Source: Bacteriovoracaceae bacterium UBA6200 (lineage in GTDB: Bacteria > Bdellovibrionota > Bacteriovoracia > Bacteriovoracales > Bacteriovoracaceae). From it: a DNA stretch of 64,000 bases. The stretch lies in the NCBI GenBank assembly GCA_002422605.1, contig DISW01000025.1, positions 1 through 64,000 of the forward strand. The letters run 5' to 3'. Within the stretch, counting starts at the first letter, position 1, and each line of letters opens with the position of its first letter. The position numbers were made by a program, and so were the translations under genes. Of this stretch, positions 32,899 to 42,433 are shown piece by piece. Below the pieces are notes generated by a model. It was not told the origin of the DNA and did not search any database. It worked only from the letters and a program-made list of their open reading frames with translations.

Positions 32899-33707
32899 AG
32901 AAACACCTTTTATTGCTTCCATTCCTGCTTCTGAATTACTCTTGCCAGGAAAAGGTTAATGGCTTTGATTCGCTGACTGATGTTGAGCGTGAGGCCATAC
33001 GCAATAGAGGGCAAGCCGTTTGCAAAGAAAAAGCTGAACCCATTTTTAGAAATTTCTTGAAGAAATCTGATGATTCTTTCAGAGGCTCATCTTTCAAAAG
33101 AGGGAATGTTTTTACTTATGAATTTAAGGAAGGTGAAACTGTCACTAAAACCGTTGAATTCAAAGTCTGGAAGCAGACAAATGATGCCCTTTATTTTGTT
33201 GTTTCTGATTCAAGGGCCAGTTCCGATTATTTCCTCATGCTTTCGATCGTAGATAATGAACGGATCATTAATGATCTGAAAGATCTTTACTGTCATCGTC
33301 CTGCTACTTATGTCATGGCAACCGGCAACCAAGGTCCATTAAGAGTTACTAATGAGTACGATCTTCCTAAAGCTCCGAATAAAGAATTCTTTATCGATAC
33401 CTATAATTTCGATTTCAATGCTCCAGCGTTTCTAGGTTCATATGAACTTTCACGTGAAATCAAAGTTAAAAATAAAGATGATAGTCAGATTGGAAACACT
33501 CGCAATCTGGTAACGAGTAAAAAGCACGAGACGTTTCAATTTACTTCGGACAGTTGGAGTGATGCCAATGAATACTCTCAAAAGTTCTGTACCATTGAGG
33601 CAAGTTCAAGCTACCGATTCAGTCGCGAACGAAATGTTGAAGGTTTTAAGCTTGATTCTGGGAACTGCACAAATGTAATCCCTGCAGGTTGGGATCTGGA
33701 TATCTAA
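32895..33707 (+). CDS. Lipoprotein of unknown function
   Basis: A 270-residue lipoprotein. The signal MKKHLLLLPFLLLNYSC ends in lipobox Cys17. TTG start at 32895 overlaps the TGA stop of the barrel gene (TTGA), and the intact lipoprotein signal beginning at this codon confirms it. The remainder is soluble, with four cysteines, and matches no family I know. Coupling to the barrel gene suggests an outer-membrane complex. Its stop shares four bases with a convergent gene. Confidence 0.72.
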   Translation: MKKHLLLLPFLLLNYSCQEKVNGFDSLTDVEREAIRNRGQAVCKEKAEPIFRNFLKKSDDSFRGSSFKRGNVFTYEFKEGETVTKTVEFKVWKQTNDALYFVVSDSRASSDYFLMLSIVDNERIINDLKDLYCHRPATYVMATGNQGPLRVTNEYDLPKAPNKEFFIDTYNFDFNAPAFLGSYELSREIKVKNKDDSQIGNTRNLVTSKKHETFQFTSDSWSDANEYSQKFCTIEASSSYRFSRERNVEGFKLDSGNCTNVIPAGWDLDI

Positions 33708-34369
33708 TCTTCGTTAACAACGTCTTCCCCGAAAATTTTCAACAGAACAAAAGTTCTGGCGATCTTGATTGATTCCTTAAGAAGCTTTCTTTTTCCCGAC
33801 CAAGATGAGTAACTGCTGGGAACACTATCAAAATAAAACTCGGTTCCTGAATCATCTAAGAAGTGGGATATAATGAGTTTAATGCGCATGATGTGATAAT
33901 CACTGGAAATAATCATTACTTTTTTTAGCATTGGATCTGATTGAACAAACTGAACCGTCTCGCGAACATTCTCAAAGGTATTCTTCGATTCATAATCCAG
34001 GTCGACCTGGACATCATCAGGAGGTAATTCATCCGGATGGTTGGGTGTCACTTGTTTATTGAGTAAGGTTTTTACGGAATTAGTTGAATAAACACCCGAA
34101 ATAAACATCTTCGAAGTAGGGTTCTCTTTTAGATGTTCCATCGCATAGGCGATTCGGCCTTTGTCTCCGGTAAAAACGACGATGGCATCAGGGGAGCGTT
34201 CAAAGAAGGCATCAGTTGCCCGCTCTTTTTGCATTCTCGCATAAATCGGAATGTAAGCAATGAATGTTGAAACGAAAAGTACGACTAAACCACAAAGAAC
34301 TACGCCGCTTAAAACTAAGCGGCGTAGCCTTGTTGATTTTGTTTCGAAAACGTACTTAGGTCCAAACAT
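33704..34369 (-). CDS. DUF218/YdcF-like membrane protein
   Basis: A 221-residue protein with one N-terminal membrane helix (about 16-42) and a DUF218 domain of the SanA/ElyC/YdcF family. Typical pieces are DAIVVFTGDKGRIAYAMEHL near the start, then SKNTFENVRETVQFV, and VMIISSDYHIMRIKLI. Members affect envelope barrier and cell-wall intermediates. ATG 34369 starts one base after the ridA stop. The TTG at 34384 is in frame but lies inside ridA. Confidence 0.85.
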   Translation of the reverse strand: MFGPKYVFETKSTRLRRLVLSGVVLCGLVVLFVSTFIAYIPIYARMQKERATDAFFERSPDAIVVFTGDKGRIAYAMEHLKENPTSKMFISGVYSTNSVKTLLNKQVTPNHPDELPPDDVQVDLDYESKNTFENVRETVQFVQSDPMLKKVMIISSDYHIMRIKLIISHFLDDSGTEFYFDSVPSSYSSWSGKRKLLKESIKIARTFVLLKIFGEDVVNED

Positions 34370-34370
34370 A

Positions 34371-34754
34371 TTACTTGGCCGCAATAACCTCTATCTCAAC
34401 CACTGCACCCTTTGGAAGGGCAGACACTTGCACGCAAGAGCGAGCAGGATATGGAGTTGAGAAGAATTTAACATAAGCTTCATTAACTTTTCCGAACTGG
34501 GCCAGATCAGTCATGAAGATTGTGGTTTTAATGATGTTCCCACGAGTCAAACCTTGTGATTCAAGAAGACCATCAACATTGCTTAGAATGTTAGAAAGCT
34601 GTCCATCAAAATCAGAAGCCATTTCTCCGGTCTTGGCATCAAGTCCAATCTGGCCGGAAAAATAATAAACACCGTTATGAAAAACACCTTGAGAATAAGT
34701 TCCTACTGCTGCAGGAGCCTTATCAGTATTAATAATGTTCTTTTGAAAGCTCAT
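34371..34754 (-). CDS. ridA: RidA-family enamine/imine deaminase
   Basis: A 127-residue Rid protein that hydrolyses reactive enamines and imines, such as 2-aminoacrylate made by PLP enzymes. The family pattern is complete: APAAVGTYSQGV, SGQIGLDAKTGE, the catalytic arginine in ARSCVQVSALPKGAVVEIEVIA, and a normal length. It is between maeB (twelve bases) and the YdcF-like gene in one operon. Confidence 0.93.
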   Translation of the reverse strand: MSFQKNIINTDKAPAAVGTYSQGVFHNGVYYFSGQIGLDAKTGEMASDFDGQLSNILSNVDGLLESQGLTRGNIIKTTIFMTDLAQFGKVNEAYVKFFSTPYPARSCVQVSALPKGAVVEIEVIAAK

Positions 34755-34765
34755 TGTTTTATTCC

Positions 34766-37078
34766 TTATTTCTGATTTAGCTGTCTGTAAGCTTTAATCT
34801 CTTGAGAAATTAAAGCTGTTAAGTGCGACATGTTCACAATTTCATCAATAGATGAGGTTCTCTGAACAATGTTAATTGCATACTTAAGCGGCAATAAAAT
34901 CGGGCCAATCGGAGTTGCTCCACCTAACTGGGCGAGAAGTTTATAGCTTATATTTGCAGAAGCCAGATCCGGGAAAATGAGAACGTCAGCCGCTTTATCC
35001 AGCGAGCAGAAATCAAAAAGATTTTTCATGATGTCTGTATTCGTTGCAACGTCTGCCTGCATTTCTCCATCAGCAATAAGATTAGCATCTCTCGATTTTG
35101 CAATTCTGGAAGCTTCGGCCATTTTAAGTGCTCCAGGATCACGATTTGAACCGAAGTTAGAGTAAGACAAGAAGGCCACCCGTGGTTCTTGTTTCATAAC
35201 GTTTCGATAAAGTTGAGCTGCTGAAAGAGCAATCTCTGCCAAATCATTAGCATCCGGATTGATTTGAACTGTACAGTCAGCAAGGAAGACGACACGGGAT
35301 TTGAAAACCAGCATCATAATCCCGGCAACTTTTGATTTACTTGGAGTACCGATAACTTTCATGATCGGGCGTATGCAATCAGGATAGTTCTGAGTCGCTC
35401 CGGTTATCATCCCGTCTGCCTGACCCATCTTAACCATCATAGAACCGAAGTAGTTCACGCGTTTAAGAGCATCTTTGGCAGCAGCGTAAGATACACCTTT
35501 ACGTTGTCTTTGAGTAAAGAAGTCCTTCACGTAAGTATCGTAATGAGTTGATTCTTCCGGAGAAACAGTTTCAAGATCTTTTAGATTCTCAAGTCCCAAT
35601 TCTTCCATCTTAGCGTGGATAACTTTTTGATTACCCATCAGGATCGGACGAATCAAGCCTTCATCTCTAAGGATTGAAACAGCTTTAAGAATACGAGCAT
35701 TGCTACCTTCAGTGAAAACGATTCTTGGCTTTTCGGCTGAAGGAAGACGAGAGCGGATATTTCTCATGATAGACCCTGTTTGACCTAATCTCTCCTGGAG
35801 AGACTGGACATAGGCATGCATATCCTTAATTTGAATTCGAGCAACACCTGAATCCATTGCAGCCTTAGCAACAGCAGGGGCTACGCGAGTGAGAACGCGC
35901 TTATCAAAAGGTTTTGGAATTAGATAATTTCTTCCAAAGGAGAATTCTTCGTTACCGTAAGCACGCTTAACGTCATCAGGAACTTCTTCTTTAGCAAGAG
36001 CTGCTAGTGCCAGAGCTGCTGCTTTCTTCATTTCCTCATTAATTTTTCTTGCTCGCACATCAAGTGCTCCGCGGAAAATATAAGGAAAACCAAGTACGTT
36101 ATTTACCTGGTTAGGATAATCGGAACGGCCTGTGGCCATAATGGCATCGTCACGAACTTCAGCAACTTCTTCCGGGCTAATCTCTGGATCAGGGTTGGCC
36201 ATGGCAAAAATAATGGGATTCTTCGCCATTGTTTTTACCATCTCTTTAGAGACAACACCTTTCGCAGAACAACCAACAAACGAGTCAGCACCATTCATAG
36301 CATCCGCTAGAGTTCTGGCCTTCGTATCATTGGCAAAAAATTCTTTATACTTATTCATCCCATCAGTACGACCTTTATAGATCACACCTTTGGAGTCACA
36401 CATAATCACATTTTTTTTGTCCACACCAAGTTCAAGTAGAAACTTAGCTGTTGCAATAGCAGCGGCTCCTGCACCGGAGACTACTACCGTTGTCTTTGCA
36501 ATATCACGCTTGGTTAATTCGCAAGCGTTGACGAAAGCTGCTCCACCAATGATGGCCGTGCCGTGCTGGTCATCATGGAAAACAGGAATATCCATGTCCT
36601 GAAGCTGGCTTTCAATTTCAAAACATTCAGGAGCCTTGATATCTTCTAGGTTAATTCCGCCGAATGTCGGTTCAAGAGATCTTACTGTGCGGACAATGTC
36701 TTCCACTGTTTTGTTATTGATTTCAATGTCAAAAACATCGATATCAGCAAAACGTTTGAAAAGAACACCTTTACCTTCCATCACTGGTTTACCGGCAAGG
36801 GGGCCAATGTTTCCTAAACCTAAAACAGCAGTTCCGTTAGAGAGAACAGCAACAAGGTTTCCTTTCGCAGTATATTTGTAAACATCATCGGGATTCTTAG
36901 CGATTTCAAGGCAAGGAGCTGCAACTCCCGGAGAGTAGGCCAATGACAGATCTCTCGCAGTTAAGCATGGTTTCGTTGGAGTGATTTCAATTTTCCCCGA
37001 GCGACCATGGGCATGGTAATCTAGGGCCTGGCGGTACTTCTCGTCGGCCGACGTCGTTTCATTTTTCGGTGTACTCAC
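34766..37078 (-). CDS. maeB: NADP-dependent malic enzyme MaeB (malic enzyme-phosphotransacetylase fusion)
   Basis: A 770-residue enzyme decarboxylating malate to pyruvate. Residues 1 to about 430 are the malic enzyme domain (SLAYSPGVAAPCL, FHDDQHGTAIIGGAAF, GAGAAAIATAKFLL). The remainder is a phosphotransacetylase-like domain that regulates rather than catalyses in MaeB enzymes. The start is GTG 37078 with AAAGGA six bases upstream. With the dicarboxylate transporter and pckA at 9-12 kb it indicates strong use of C4 acids and amino acid-derived carbon. Confidence 0.95.
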   Translation of the reverse strand: MSTPKNETTSADEKYRQALDYHAHGRSGKIEITPTKPCLTARDLSLAYSPGVAAPCLEIAKNPDDVYKYTAKGNLVAVLSNGTAVLGLGNIGPLAGKPVMEGKGVLFKRFADIDVFDIEINNKTVEDIVRTVRSLEPTFGGINLEDIKAPECFEIESQLQDMDIPVFHDDQHGTAIIGGAAFVNACELTKRDIAKTTVVVSGAGAAAIATAKFLLELGVDKKNVIMCDSKGVIYKGRTDGMNKYKEFFANDTKARTLADAMNGADSFVGCSAKGVVSKEMVKTMAKNPIIFAMANPDPEISPEEVAEVRDDAIMATGRSDYPNQVNNVLGFPYIFRGALDVRARKINEEMKKAAALALAALAKEEVPDDVKRAYGNEEFSFGRNYLIPKPFDKRVLTRVAPAVAKAAMDSGVARIQIKDMHAYVQSLQERLGQTGSIMRNIRSRLPSAEKPRIVFTEGSNARILKAVSILRDEGLIRPILMGNQKVIHAKMEELGLENLKDLETVSPEESTHYDTYVKDFFTQRQRKGVSYAAAKDALKRVNYFGSMMVKMGQADGMITGATQNYPDCIRPIMKVIGTPSKSKVAGIMMLVFKSRVVFLADCTVQINPDANDLAEIALSAAQLYRNVMKQEPRVAFLSYSNFGSNRDPGALKMAEASRIAKSRDANLIADGEMQADVATNTDIMKNLFDFCSLDKAADVLIFPDLASANISYKLLAQLGGATPIGPILLPLKYAINIVQRTSSIDEIVNMSHLTALISQEIKAYRQLNQK

Positions 37079-37154
37079 ACGTCATCCTTTTGTTAGCAAA
37101 ATGGCTAAAAATTGTAAGAGGAAGATACCAGTTTTTAGATGAAAAGCCACCTTG

Positions 37155-37178
37155 AAGTAGAGTCTTAAAAGACTCTAC
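37155..37178 (-). terminator. Hairpin directly after the sodium:solute symporter gene
   Basis: AGTAGAGTCTT and AAGACTCTACT pair almost perfectly around two bases. On both sides lie AAAAGCC and GGCTTTTTT stretches that can extend the structure. It begins at the symporter stop codon and probably also insulates maeB. Confidence 0.6.
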
Positions 37179-38582
37179 TTAGGCTTTTTTTCTAAGGAGA
37201 GAAGGGAGGAGGGGAATACTAGTAAATAGAAGTCCGACATAGAACTCATCGATGCTTGAAAATGCATAAAGTTTATTCAAGAGAGTCCATGACACAATGC
37301 CGATACAGCCAAATGATACGGCCCAACAAAAACTTTTTTCACTAACTGCCCCAGGAAAGCATTGACCAATCAGAATTGGGAACAATAAGCATGCCGCTGA
37401 AAAAGATCCAAGTGTCTTCCAAACGAGAATGACATTGCCTTCGAAATAAAGGCTAAAGACAACCGAGATAATTCCCACTGCTGCCAATGCCATGTGATGA
37501 TGCCAAACTTTAAAACGCTCTTTAAAGTTGAAAAAATCATAACTAATAGAAGTTGCGGCATTGAATAAATAAGAATCAAGCGTAGAGAGGATAATCGCCA
37601 GAACACCTGCGAGAATTAAGCCTCGTACACCGTGCGGAACCGCTTGCATCGAGAACAAAAGGTAGGCGTCTTGGGAATTGGCTTCTGGTAAAGCCGCCCT
37701 TGCATAAAGGGCCCCGAGAGTCGTACAGCAATCGAAGAAAAACCAAATGATGGTTGAAAAAATGATTCCACGTTTGGCCGTTTTTTCGCTGTCTGCGGCC
37801 AGGACTCTTTGATAAAAATTGGGATCCACTAAAGTTGATAAAGCAATAAAACCCCAGATGAGAATTGCACTTAATGCTTCTCCTCCTGTCCAGTCTAAAT
37901 GAGTGGCGGGGAGTTTATTTATAAGCTCCATAGGGGAGCCCATATCCATCCAGGCAAAAACGACGACCAGGAAAACTGCAAGAATCATGAAGAAGAATTG
38001 AATAATATCGGAAAAAACAACAGCTCTGAAACCGCCCCACCAGGACCAGGCGGTGACAATAAAAACACCAATAGCAGTATTTAAAAATAAAGAACCGCCA
38101 AAAAGACTACGAAGAAAAAGACCTAAACTTATTGTATAGGCCAGAGGGAGGAGATTAAGAAAATTGAGTCCGGCAGTTATCTTTGCAGCTTTTGGTCCAA
38201 AAATTTTTCCGGCCATCTCCGGAATAGTCATAACATTGTAATTTCTAATTTTTTTTACCAGAAAAAAAGCAAAGATCAGATAAGTTCCATACCAGAAAAT
38301 CCCCTGAGTAAGTAAATTGTAGATTCCTTTCTCAAAAGTGAGGGCAGTTACTCCGAAAATTCCCCCATACCAGGTGGCCACTAATGTTGCCACAAAAAGA
38401 GGTAACGTCAGCTTTCTTCCCATTAAGAGAAGTTCAACGGTACTCATCTTTTCTTCTTCAGAGAGCTTATTCTTAAGAGACTGGCCCCAATAAACACAGG
38501 CAAAAGTGAGTAATAAGATTATGAAAAATACAACCCAATCTGTGAGATTGAGAAATTGCAATAAAGTGGAATGAGAAATCAT
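37179..38582 (-). CDS. Sodium:solute symporter (SSS family)
   Basis: A 467-residue transporter with about twelve or thirteen membrane helices. Family signatures include ATWYGGIFGVTALTFEKG near helix 2, WWGGFRAVVFSDIIQFF and LAIILSTLDSYLFNAATSIS, which carries the Na+-binding serine/threonine cluster. The substrate is not evident: it is not the PutP or pantothenate subgroup by any clear motif. The promoter is near consensus (TATAAT six bases before ATG), giving a leaderless message. It shares a 34-base divergent region with the gene at 38617. Confidence 0.88.
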   Translation of the reverse strand: MISHSTLLQFLNLTDWVVFFIILLLTFACVYWGQSLKNKLSEEEKMSTVELLLMGRKLTLPLFVATLVATWYGGIFGVTALTFEKGIYNLLTQGIFWYGTYLIFAFFLVKKIRNYNVMTIPEMAGKIFGPKAAKITAGLNFLNLLPLAYTISLGLFLRSLFGGSLFLNTAIGVFIVTAWSWWGGFRAVVFSDIIQFFFMILAVFLVVVFAWMDMGSPMELINKLPATHLDWTGGEALSAILIWGFIALSTLVDPNFYQRVLAADSEKTAKRGIIFSTIIWFFFDCCTTLGALYARAALPEANSQDAYLLFSMQAVPHGVRGLILAGVLAIILSTLDSYLFNAATSISYDFFNFKERFKVWHHHMALAAVGIISVVFSLYFEGNVILVWKTLGSFSAACLLFPILIGQCFPGAVSEKSFCWAVSFGCIGIVSWTLLNKLYAFSSIDEFYVGLLFTSIPLLPSLLRKKA

Positions 38583-38588
38583 GGTAAG

Positions 38589-38618
38589 ATTATACGTTTT
38601 GGATTAAACTTCTGTCAT
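38589..38618 (-). promoter_or_regulatory. Minus-strand promoter of the symporter, overlapping a divergent promoter
   Basis: ATGACA (38618-38613) and TATAAT (38594-38589), 18 bases apart, end six bases before the symporter ATG at 38582. The -35 covers the ATG of the plus-strand gene at 38617. That gene's own -10 (TAAACT, 38605-38610) lies inside the spacer, so only one polymerase can bind at a time. Confidence 0.65.
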
Positions 38619-39342
38619 GAAATATATAGTCGTTTTGGCGATAGTCATCGTTCTTGTCCGGATCGACTTCTTTGTTGGCCAGATTGAAAAAGTAATAATC
38701 AGATTAACACCTGCTCCTCCGGAAGTTGAGGCCTCATTGACTCGTCCTCAGGGAATTATTATTCCTGTCTCAGAAGATGAAAACCTTCAGCAGTCGCCCC
38801 GAGAAACTTACCTCGCTCTATTGGCAAGTTTCCGCGTCTATCCTGAGCCAACCATCCGTGAAAAAGCCATGGAGATTTTTAAGGCCCACCCGACTATCTT
38901 TACGGATAAACTTGACCGCGAATTAGAGTCACAGGTTTTTCGCTGGCAAGAGCTACTCCATAATAATAATCCGGAAGTCGTGAATTTTATCCTTGATTTG
39001 AGCAAAATCCTGCAAGGAGAAAATCTGGAGATGTTAAAAAAGTTTTGGGCCCTGTGGATGGATATTGATATGGAAAATTTTATTCTTGCTTATACAAAAA
39101 GTAAGGATAGTAATTGCAGTATCGCCACCACCTTTGGATTTAATATTCCTGAAGAAGAAAAATTAAAAGAATACTACGACAGGGAAGATGCCTTAAGAGC
39201 AGTCATTGCCAAGAGTGATGTTCCTCCGACAGCGAAAGCATTGGCCAATAACTGCTTACTCGTTTTAGGACTGGAAATTAATAAAATTGCTCCTCCTCCG
39301 GAACCGGAGCCAATCTTTGACCCTGAAGGTATTTCTCCATGA
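38617..39342 (+). CDS. Signal-anchored protein of unknown function
   Basis: A 241-residue protein with an N-terminal hydrophobic helix (about 2-17) and a long hydrophilic, mostly helical remainder ending in a proline-rich tail (PPPEPEP). No family is recognised. It is predicted to be anchored in the inner membrane facing the periplasm. TAAACT lies six bases before the ATG, fitting a leaderless start. Its last four bases overlap the ABC-F gene (ATGA), so the two are translationally coupled. Confidence 0.7.
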   Translation: MKYIVVLAIVIVLVRIDFFVGQIEKVIIRLTPAPPEVEASLTRPQGIIIPVSEDENLQQSPRETYLALLASFRVYPEPTIREKAMEIFKAHPTIFTDKLDRELESQVFRWQELLHNNNPEVVNFILDLSKILQGENLEMLKKFWALWMDIDMENFILAYTKSKDSNCSIATTFGFNIPEEEKLKEYYDREDALRAVIAKSDVPPTAKALANNCLLVLGLEINKIAPPPEPEPIFDPEGISP

Positions 39343-41180
39343 TTCAAGTTGTAGGTCTCGAAAAAGGTTTTGGAACTCAAGTTTTGTTTCAAGATGTTAC
39401 TTTTACTTTGGGGAATGGTGAACGAGTCGGATTAGTTGGACGGAATGGTTCCGGTAAGACCACTTTGTTTAAAATCCTCTTGGGAGAAGAAGCTCCTGAT
39501 CAGGGCGAAGTCATTTTTCCGAAAAACTATTTGATTGGTACTTTAAAGCAGCATCTGGTTTTTGAGAAACCAACGATCCTTGAAGAATGCGCAACTGCCT
39601 TGAGAGGTGAAAATGCTGCCTTTGAACAATATAAGGTTGAAAAAATGCTTCTGGGTCTTGGATTTAAGACCAGTGATTTTTCGAGGCCTCCTTCAGATTT
39701 CTCCGGTGGCTATCAAATTCGCCTTAACCTTGCCAAAGTTTTAATTTCTGAACCTGATTGCTTGCTACTGGATGAGCCTACCAACTATCTTGATATTGTT
39801 TCCATGAGATGGCTTTCAAAATTCTTAAGAGAATTTAAGGGTGAGATGATCATCATCACCCACGATCGTGGTTTCATGGATGAAGTGACGACTCATACAA
39901 TGGGAATCTGGAGACAAAAGTTAGTTAAAATCCCCGGAGACTCAAGTAAGTACTTTGAACAAATTCTTCTGGAAGAAGAAATTTATGAGAAGACTCGTCA
40001 GAATACTGAGAAAAAAAGAAAGGACTTAGAAGATTTTGTAAATCGTTTCCGTGCCAAGGCATCTAAAGCGGTCCAGGCCCAGTCAAGATTAAAGCTTTTA
40101 GAAAAGATGCCGGAGATGGAAGCTCTAAGCATGATGGCCAGCCTGGACTTTGAATTTAATCACAGGGATTGTCCAGGCAAAGTACTGATGGAAATCAAAA
40201 ATCTTTCTTTCGGTTACACTGAGCAGTCATTAATTAAAAACTTAAGTTTTCCTGTCCTTCGCGGCGACAAGATCGCCATTATCGGTAAAAACGGTAAAGG
40301 GAAATCAACTTTACTTAATCTCCTTGCAGGTGAGCTTGAACCGAATGAAGGAGAGATTAATAAAAACGTTAATCTTCTGATCGGACACTTCGGCCAGACC
40401 AATATTAATCGCTTGAATCTGGATAATACCATTGAAGAAGAAATTCTTTCAGCTGATCCCATGATGGGACAGCAGAGGGCCAGATCCATAGCAGGAATCA
40501 TGATGTTCTCCGGAGATCTCGCGAAAAAGAAAATCAAAGTTCTCTCCGGTGGGGAAAGAGCGAGAGTCTTATTGGGTAAGCTACTCGCGAAACCAAGTAA
40601 TCTCCTTCTTCTGGATGAGCCGACTAACCATCTTGATCAGGAGTCTGTTGAGTCTTTAACTTTTGAGCTTCAAAATTATCCTGGTGCTGTGATTATCGTT
40701 ACCCATAGTGAGGGGATGATCCGGGAAGTGGCCCAGAAGCTTATTGTTTTTCACCATAATAAAGTTGAGTTCCTGCCCGAGACTTATGATGACTTCTTAA
40801 AGAAGATCGGCTGGGAAGAAGAGGAAGGAACAACTTCAACTTCCGTCAAGACCGTTGAAAAACCCAATCGACAGGAAATAAAACGACTGCGATCCGAGAT
40901 GATTATTTCCCGAGGACGTGAACTTAATCCTCTTAAAAAGAAGATGGAGTCCCTGGAATCCGAGATCGTGAAACTTGAATCGGAGCAGGGAATTCTCGAG
41001 AGTTCACTCATTGAACTTGCAAGTAGTGGCGATTCCAAAAAAATTCAGGAAATCGGTCAGCGCCTCGGTGTGGTTAAAAAAAGAGTGGATGAAGCCTTTG
41101 AAGAACTCACTGAAGTTACTTTAACTCACGATGAAATCTTTCAAGGTTATGAAACAAAGTTAAAGGATCTGGAAGTTTAG
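39339..41180 (+). CDS. ABC-F family ATPase (ribosome-associated)
   Basis: A 613-residue protein with two ABC ATPase domains and no membrane segment. Walker A motifs are GRNGSGKTT and GKNGKGKST, signatures FSGGYQIRLNLAK and LSGGERARVLLGK, and Walker B LLLDEPTN twice. The inter-domain linker (about 205-275) is charged and helical, as in translational ABC-F factors. A C-terminal coiled coil (about 520-613) is like Uup. It probably acts at the ribosomal E site. It is coupled to an unknown membrane-anchored protein. Confidence 0.92.
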   Translation: MIQVVGLEKGFGTQVLFQDVTFTLGNGERVGLVGRNGSGKTTLFKILLGEEAPDQGEVIFPKNYLIGTLKQHLVFEKPTILEECATALRGENAAFEQYKVEKMLLGLGFKTSDFSRPPSDFSGGYQIRLNLAKVLISEPDCLLLDEPTNYLDIVSMRWLSKFLREFKGEMIIITHDRGFMDEVTTHTMGIWRQKLVKIPGDSSKYFEQILLEEEIYEKTRQNTEKKRKDLEDFVNRFRAKASKAVQAQSRLKLLEKMPEMEALSMMASLDFEFNHRDCPGKVLMEIKNLSFGYTEQSLIKNLSFPVLRGDKIAIIGKNGKGKSTLLNLLAGELEPNEGEINKNVNLLIGHFGQTNINRLNLDNTIEEEILSADPMMGQQRARSIAGIMMFSGDLAKKKIKVLSGGERARVLLGKLLAKPSNLLLLDEPTNHLDQESVESLTFELQNYPGAVIIVTHSEGMIREVAQKLIVFHHNKVEFLPETYDDFLKKIGWEEEEGTTSTSVKTVEKPNRQEIKRLRSEMIISRGRELNPLKKKMESLESEIVKLESEQGILESSLIELASSGDSKKIQEIGQRLGVVKKRVDEAFEELTEVTLTHDEIFQGYETKLKDLEV

Positions 41181-42337
41181 TTAAGTCCTTCAACCTGAAA
41201 AGGGTTAAAGTCATTAACAGCAAAATAAAGCCAAGCTGTCCCTGCGACTGAAGAAGAGTTTGTGAAATCCGGATTAGGTGTGGGAGTTGAGTAGGCAATG
41301 CCTCCATCAGACTTTTTCATTTTAAATACATTCTTCAGATAGTCGTTCGAGTTTTTACCCTGACAATTAAGTTCTTTTTTGTGAATCTTTTGAACTTTAT
41401 TCATCGCCAAAACCTGACCTAAAGTTCCCTCCGACCAGACGAACTTATGAGAAGCGGGCCTTCGGGTTGGTTTAGAATCCATAAAGCCCTCTACTTCATG
41501 ATGTTTCACAAAGAGTGAGTCACAGTTTTTCTTCAAAGCCTTTATAGGTTTTAGTTTTTTGAGCAGATTTTGATCCAAAGCGAGTAAACTCCAGCTTTGA
41601 TTATCAAGATAAAATTCTGATTTATTAATTTTTCCATTCTTAACGTTCGCCCCTGACCAAAAGTGATCCTGACTCTTATCCCAGAGAGTGATAACAAATT
41701 TTTCCAGCTCTTGGGCGGTTGATAGCCGTTTTTTATCCTGATTAATCTGAGCAAAATGTAGGAAGGCAGAATAAGCATCTAAGTTATGTTCTAGGGCCGC
41801 AATCTCATTTTCATTCCAGCTAGTGGTGGGAATATTGGTGGGGGAGAATACAACTGCTTTAGTTTTAACTCCATTGACTCTGATAGGATGCATTTGAGTT
41901 TCTAGATAGCTTAAGACTCGTTGATTAAAATCCAAATATTCTTTGCTTTTAAATTTGTGCTGATAGTGAGTTGCGGCCAGGGCCACCCAGGCTATTGCAC
42001 CCGCAAAGCGTTTGTCTCCTTCGATAGGATAAGGAGATTTCCCATTCATATAATAAGAAAAGTAAAGAGAGCCATCGGTGTGTTGAAGAGATGCCAGGCC
42101 TTTTAGCAATTTTCCTGCATGCTCTTTATCGCCTTCTTTAGTGAAGGCTATGATGGCAAGCGCTTGATCATAGATGTAGCTTTGGCTGTGATCAGTGAAG
42201 CTTTTGATCAACGACCCGGAACCAGTGGGAAGGTCCTGAATTCGATGGCGTAAATTTTTTAGTAATTCCCTGGAAGGTTCTGCCCCAGCAATTGGGATAC
42301 AGCAAAACCCTACAAGTACTAAAAGTACTTTCAACAT
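41177..42337 (-). CDS. Secreted six-hairpin glycosidase-like protein
   Basis: A 386-residue exported protein with signal peptide cleaved after about residue 19 (PIAGAEPS). Repeated helical hairpins with aromatic and glycine turns (DQALAIIAFTKEGDKEHAGKL near the start, DNQSWSLLALD, then VAGTAWLYFAVNDFNPF) fit the (alpha/alpha)6 toroid of six-hairpin glycosidases and terpenoid cyclase-like folds. The catalytic acid and substrate are not identifiable. A periplasmic polysaccharide hydrolase role is an inference. It converges on the ABC-F gene with a four-base overlap. Confidence 0.7.
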   Translation of the reverse strand: MLKVLLVLVGFCCIPIAGAEPSRELLKNLRHRIQDLPTGSGSLIKSFTDHSQSYIYDQALAIIAFTKEGDKEHAGKLLKGLASLQHTDGSLYFSYYMNGKSPYPIEGDKRFAGAIAWVALAATHYQHKFKSKEYLDFNQRVLSYLETQMHPIRVNGVKTKAVVFSPTNIPTTSWNENEIAALEHNLDAYSAFLHFAQINQDKKRLSTAQELEKFVITLWDKSQDHFWSGANVKNGKINKSEFYLDNQSWSLLALDQNLLKKLKPIKALKKNCDSLFVKHHEVEGFMDSKPTRRPASHKFVWSEGTLGQVLAMNKVQKIHKKELNCQGKNSNDYLKNVFKMKKSDGGIAYSTPTPNPDFTNSSSVAGTAWLYFAVNDFNPFQVEGLN

Positions 42338-42433
42338 GAAGGTAAGACCCTCTCCTAGCTTTGTTTTTTGCGTTCAGAGTCTTTTCGTCAGGTATTGGGA
42401 AAACTTGAGTTGTTTGTTTGGATATAAGTACTT

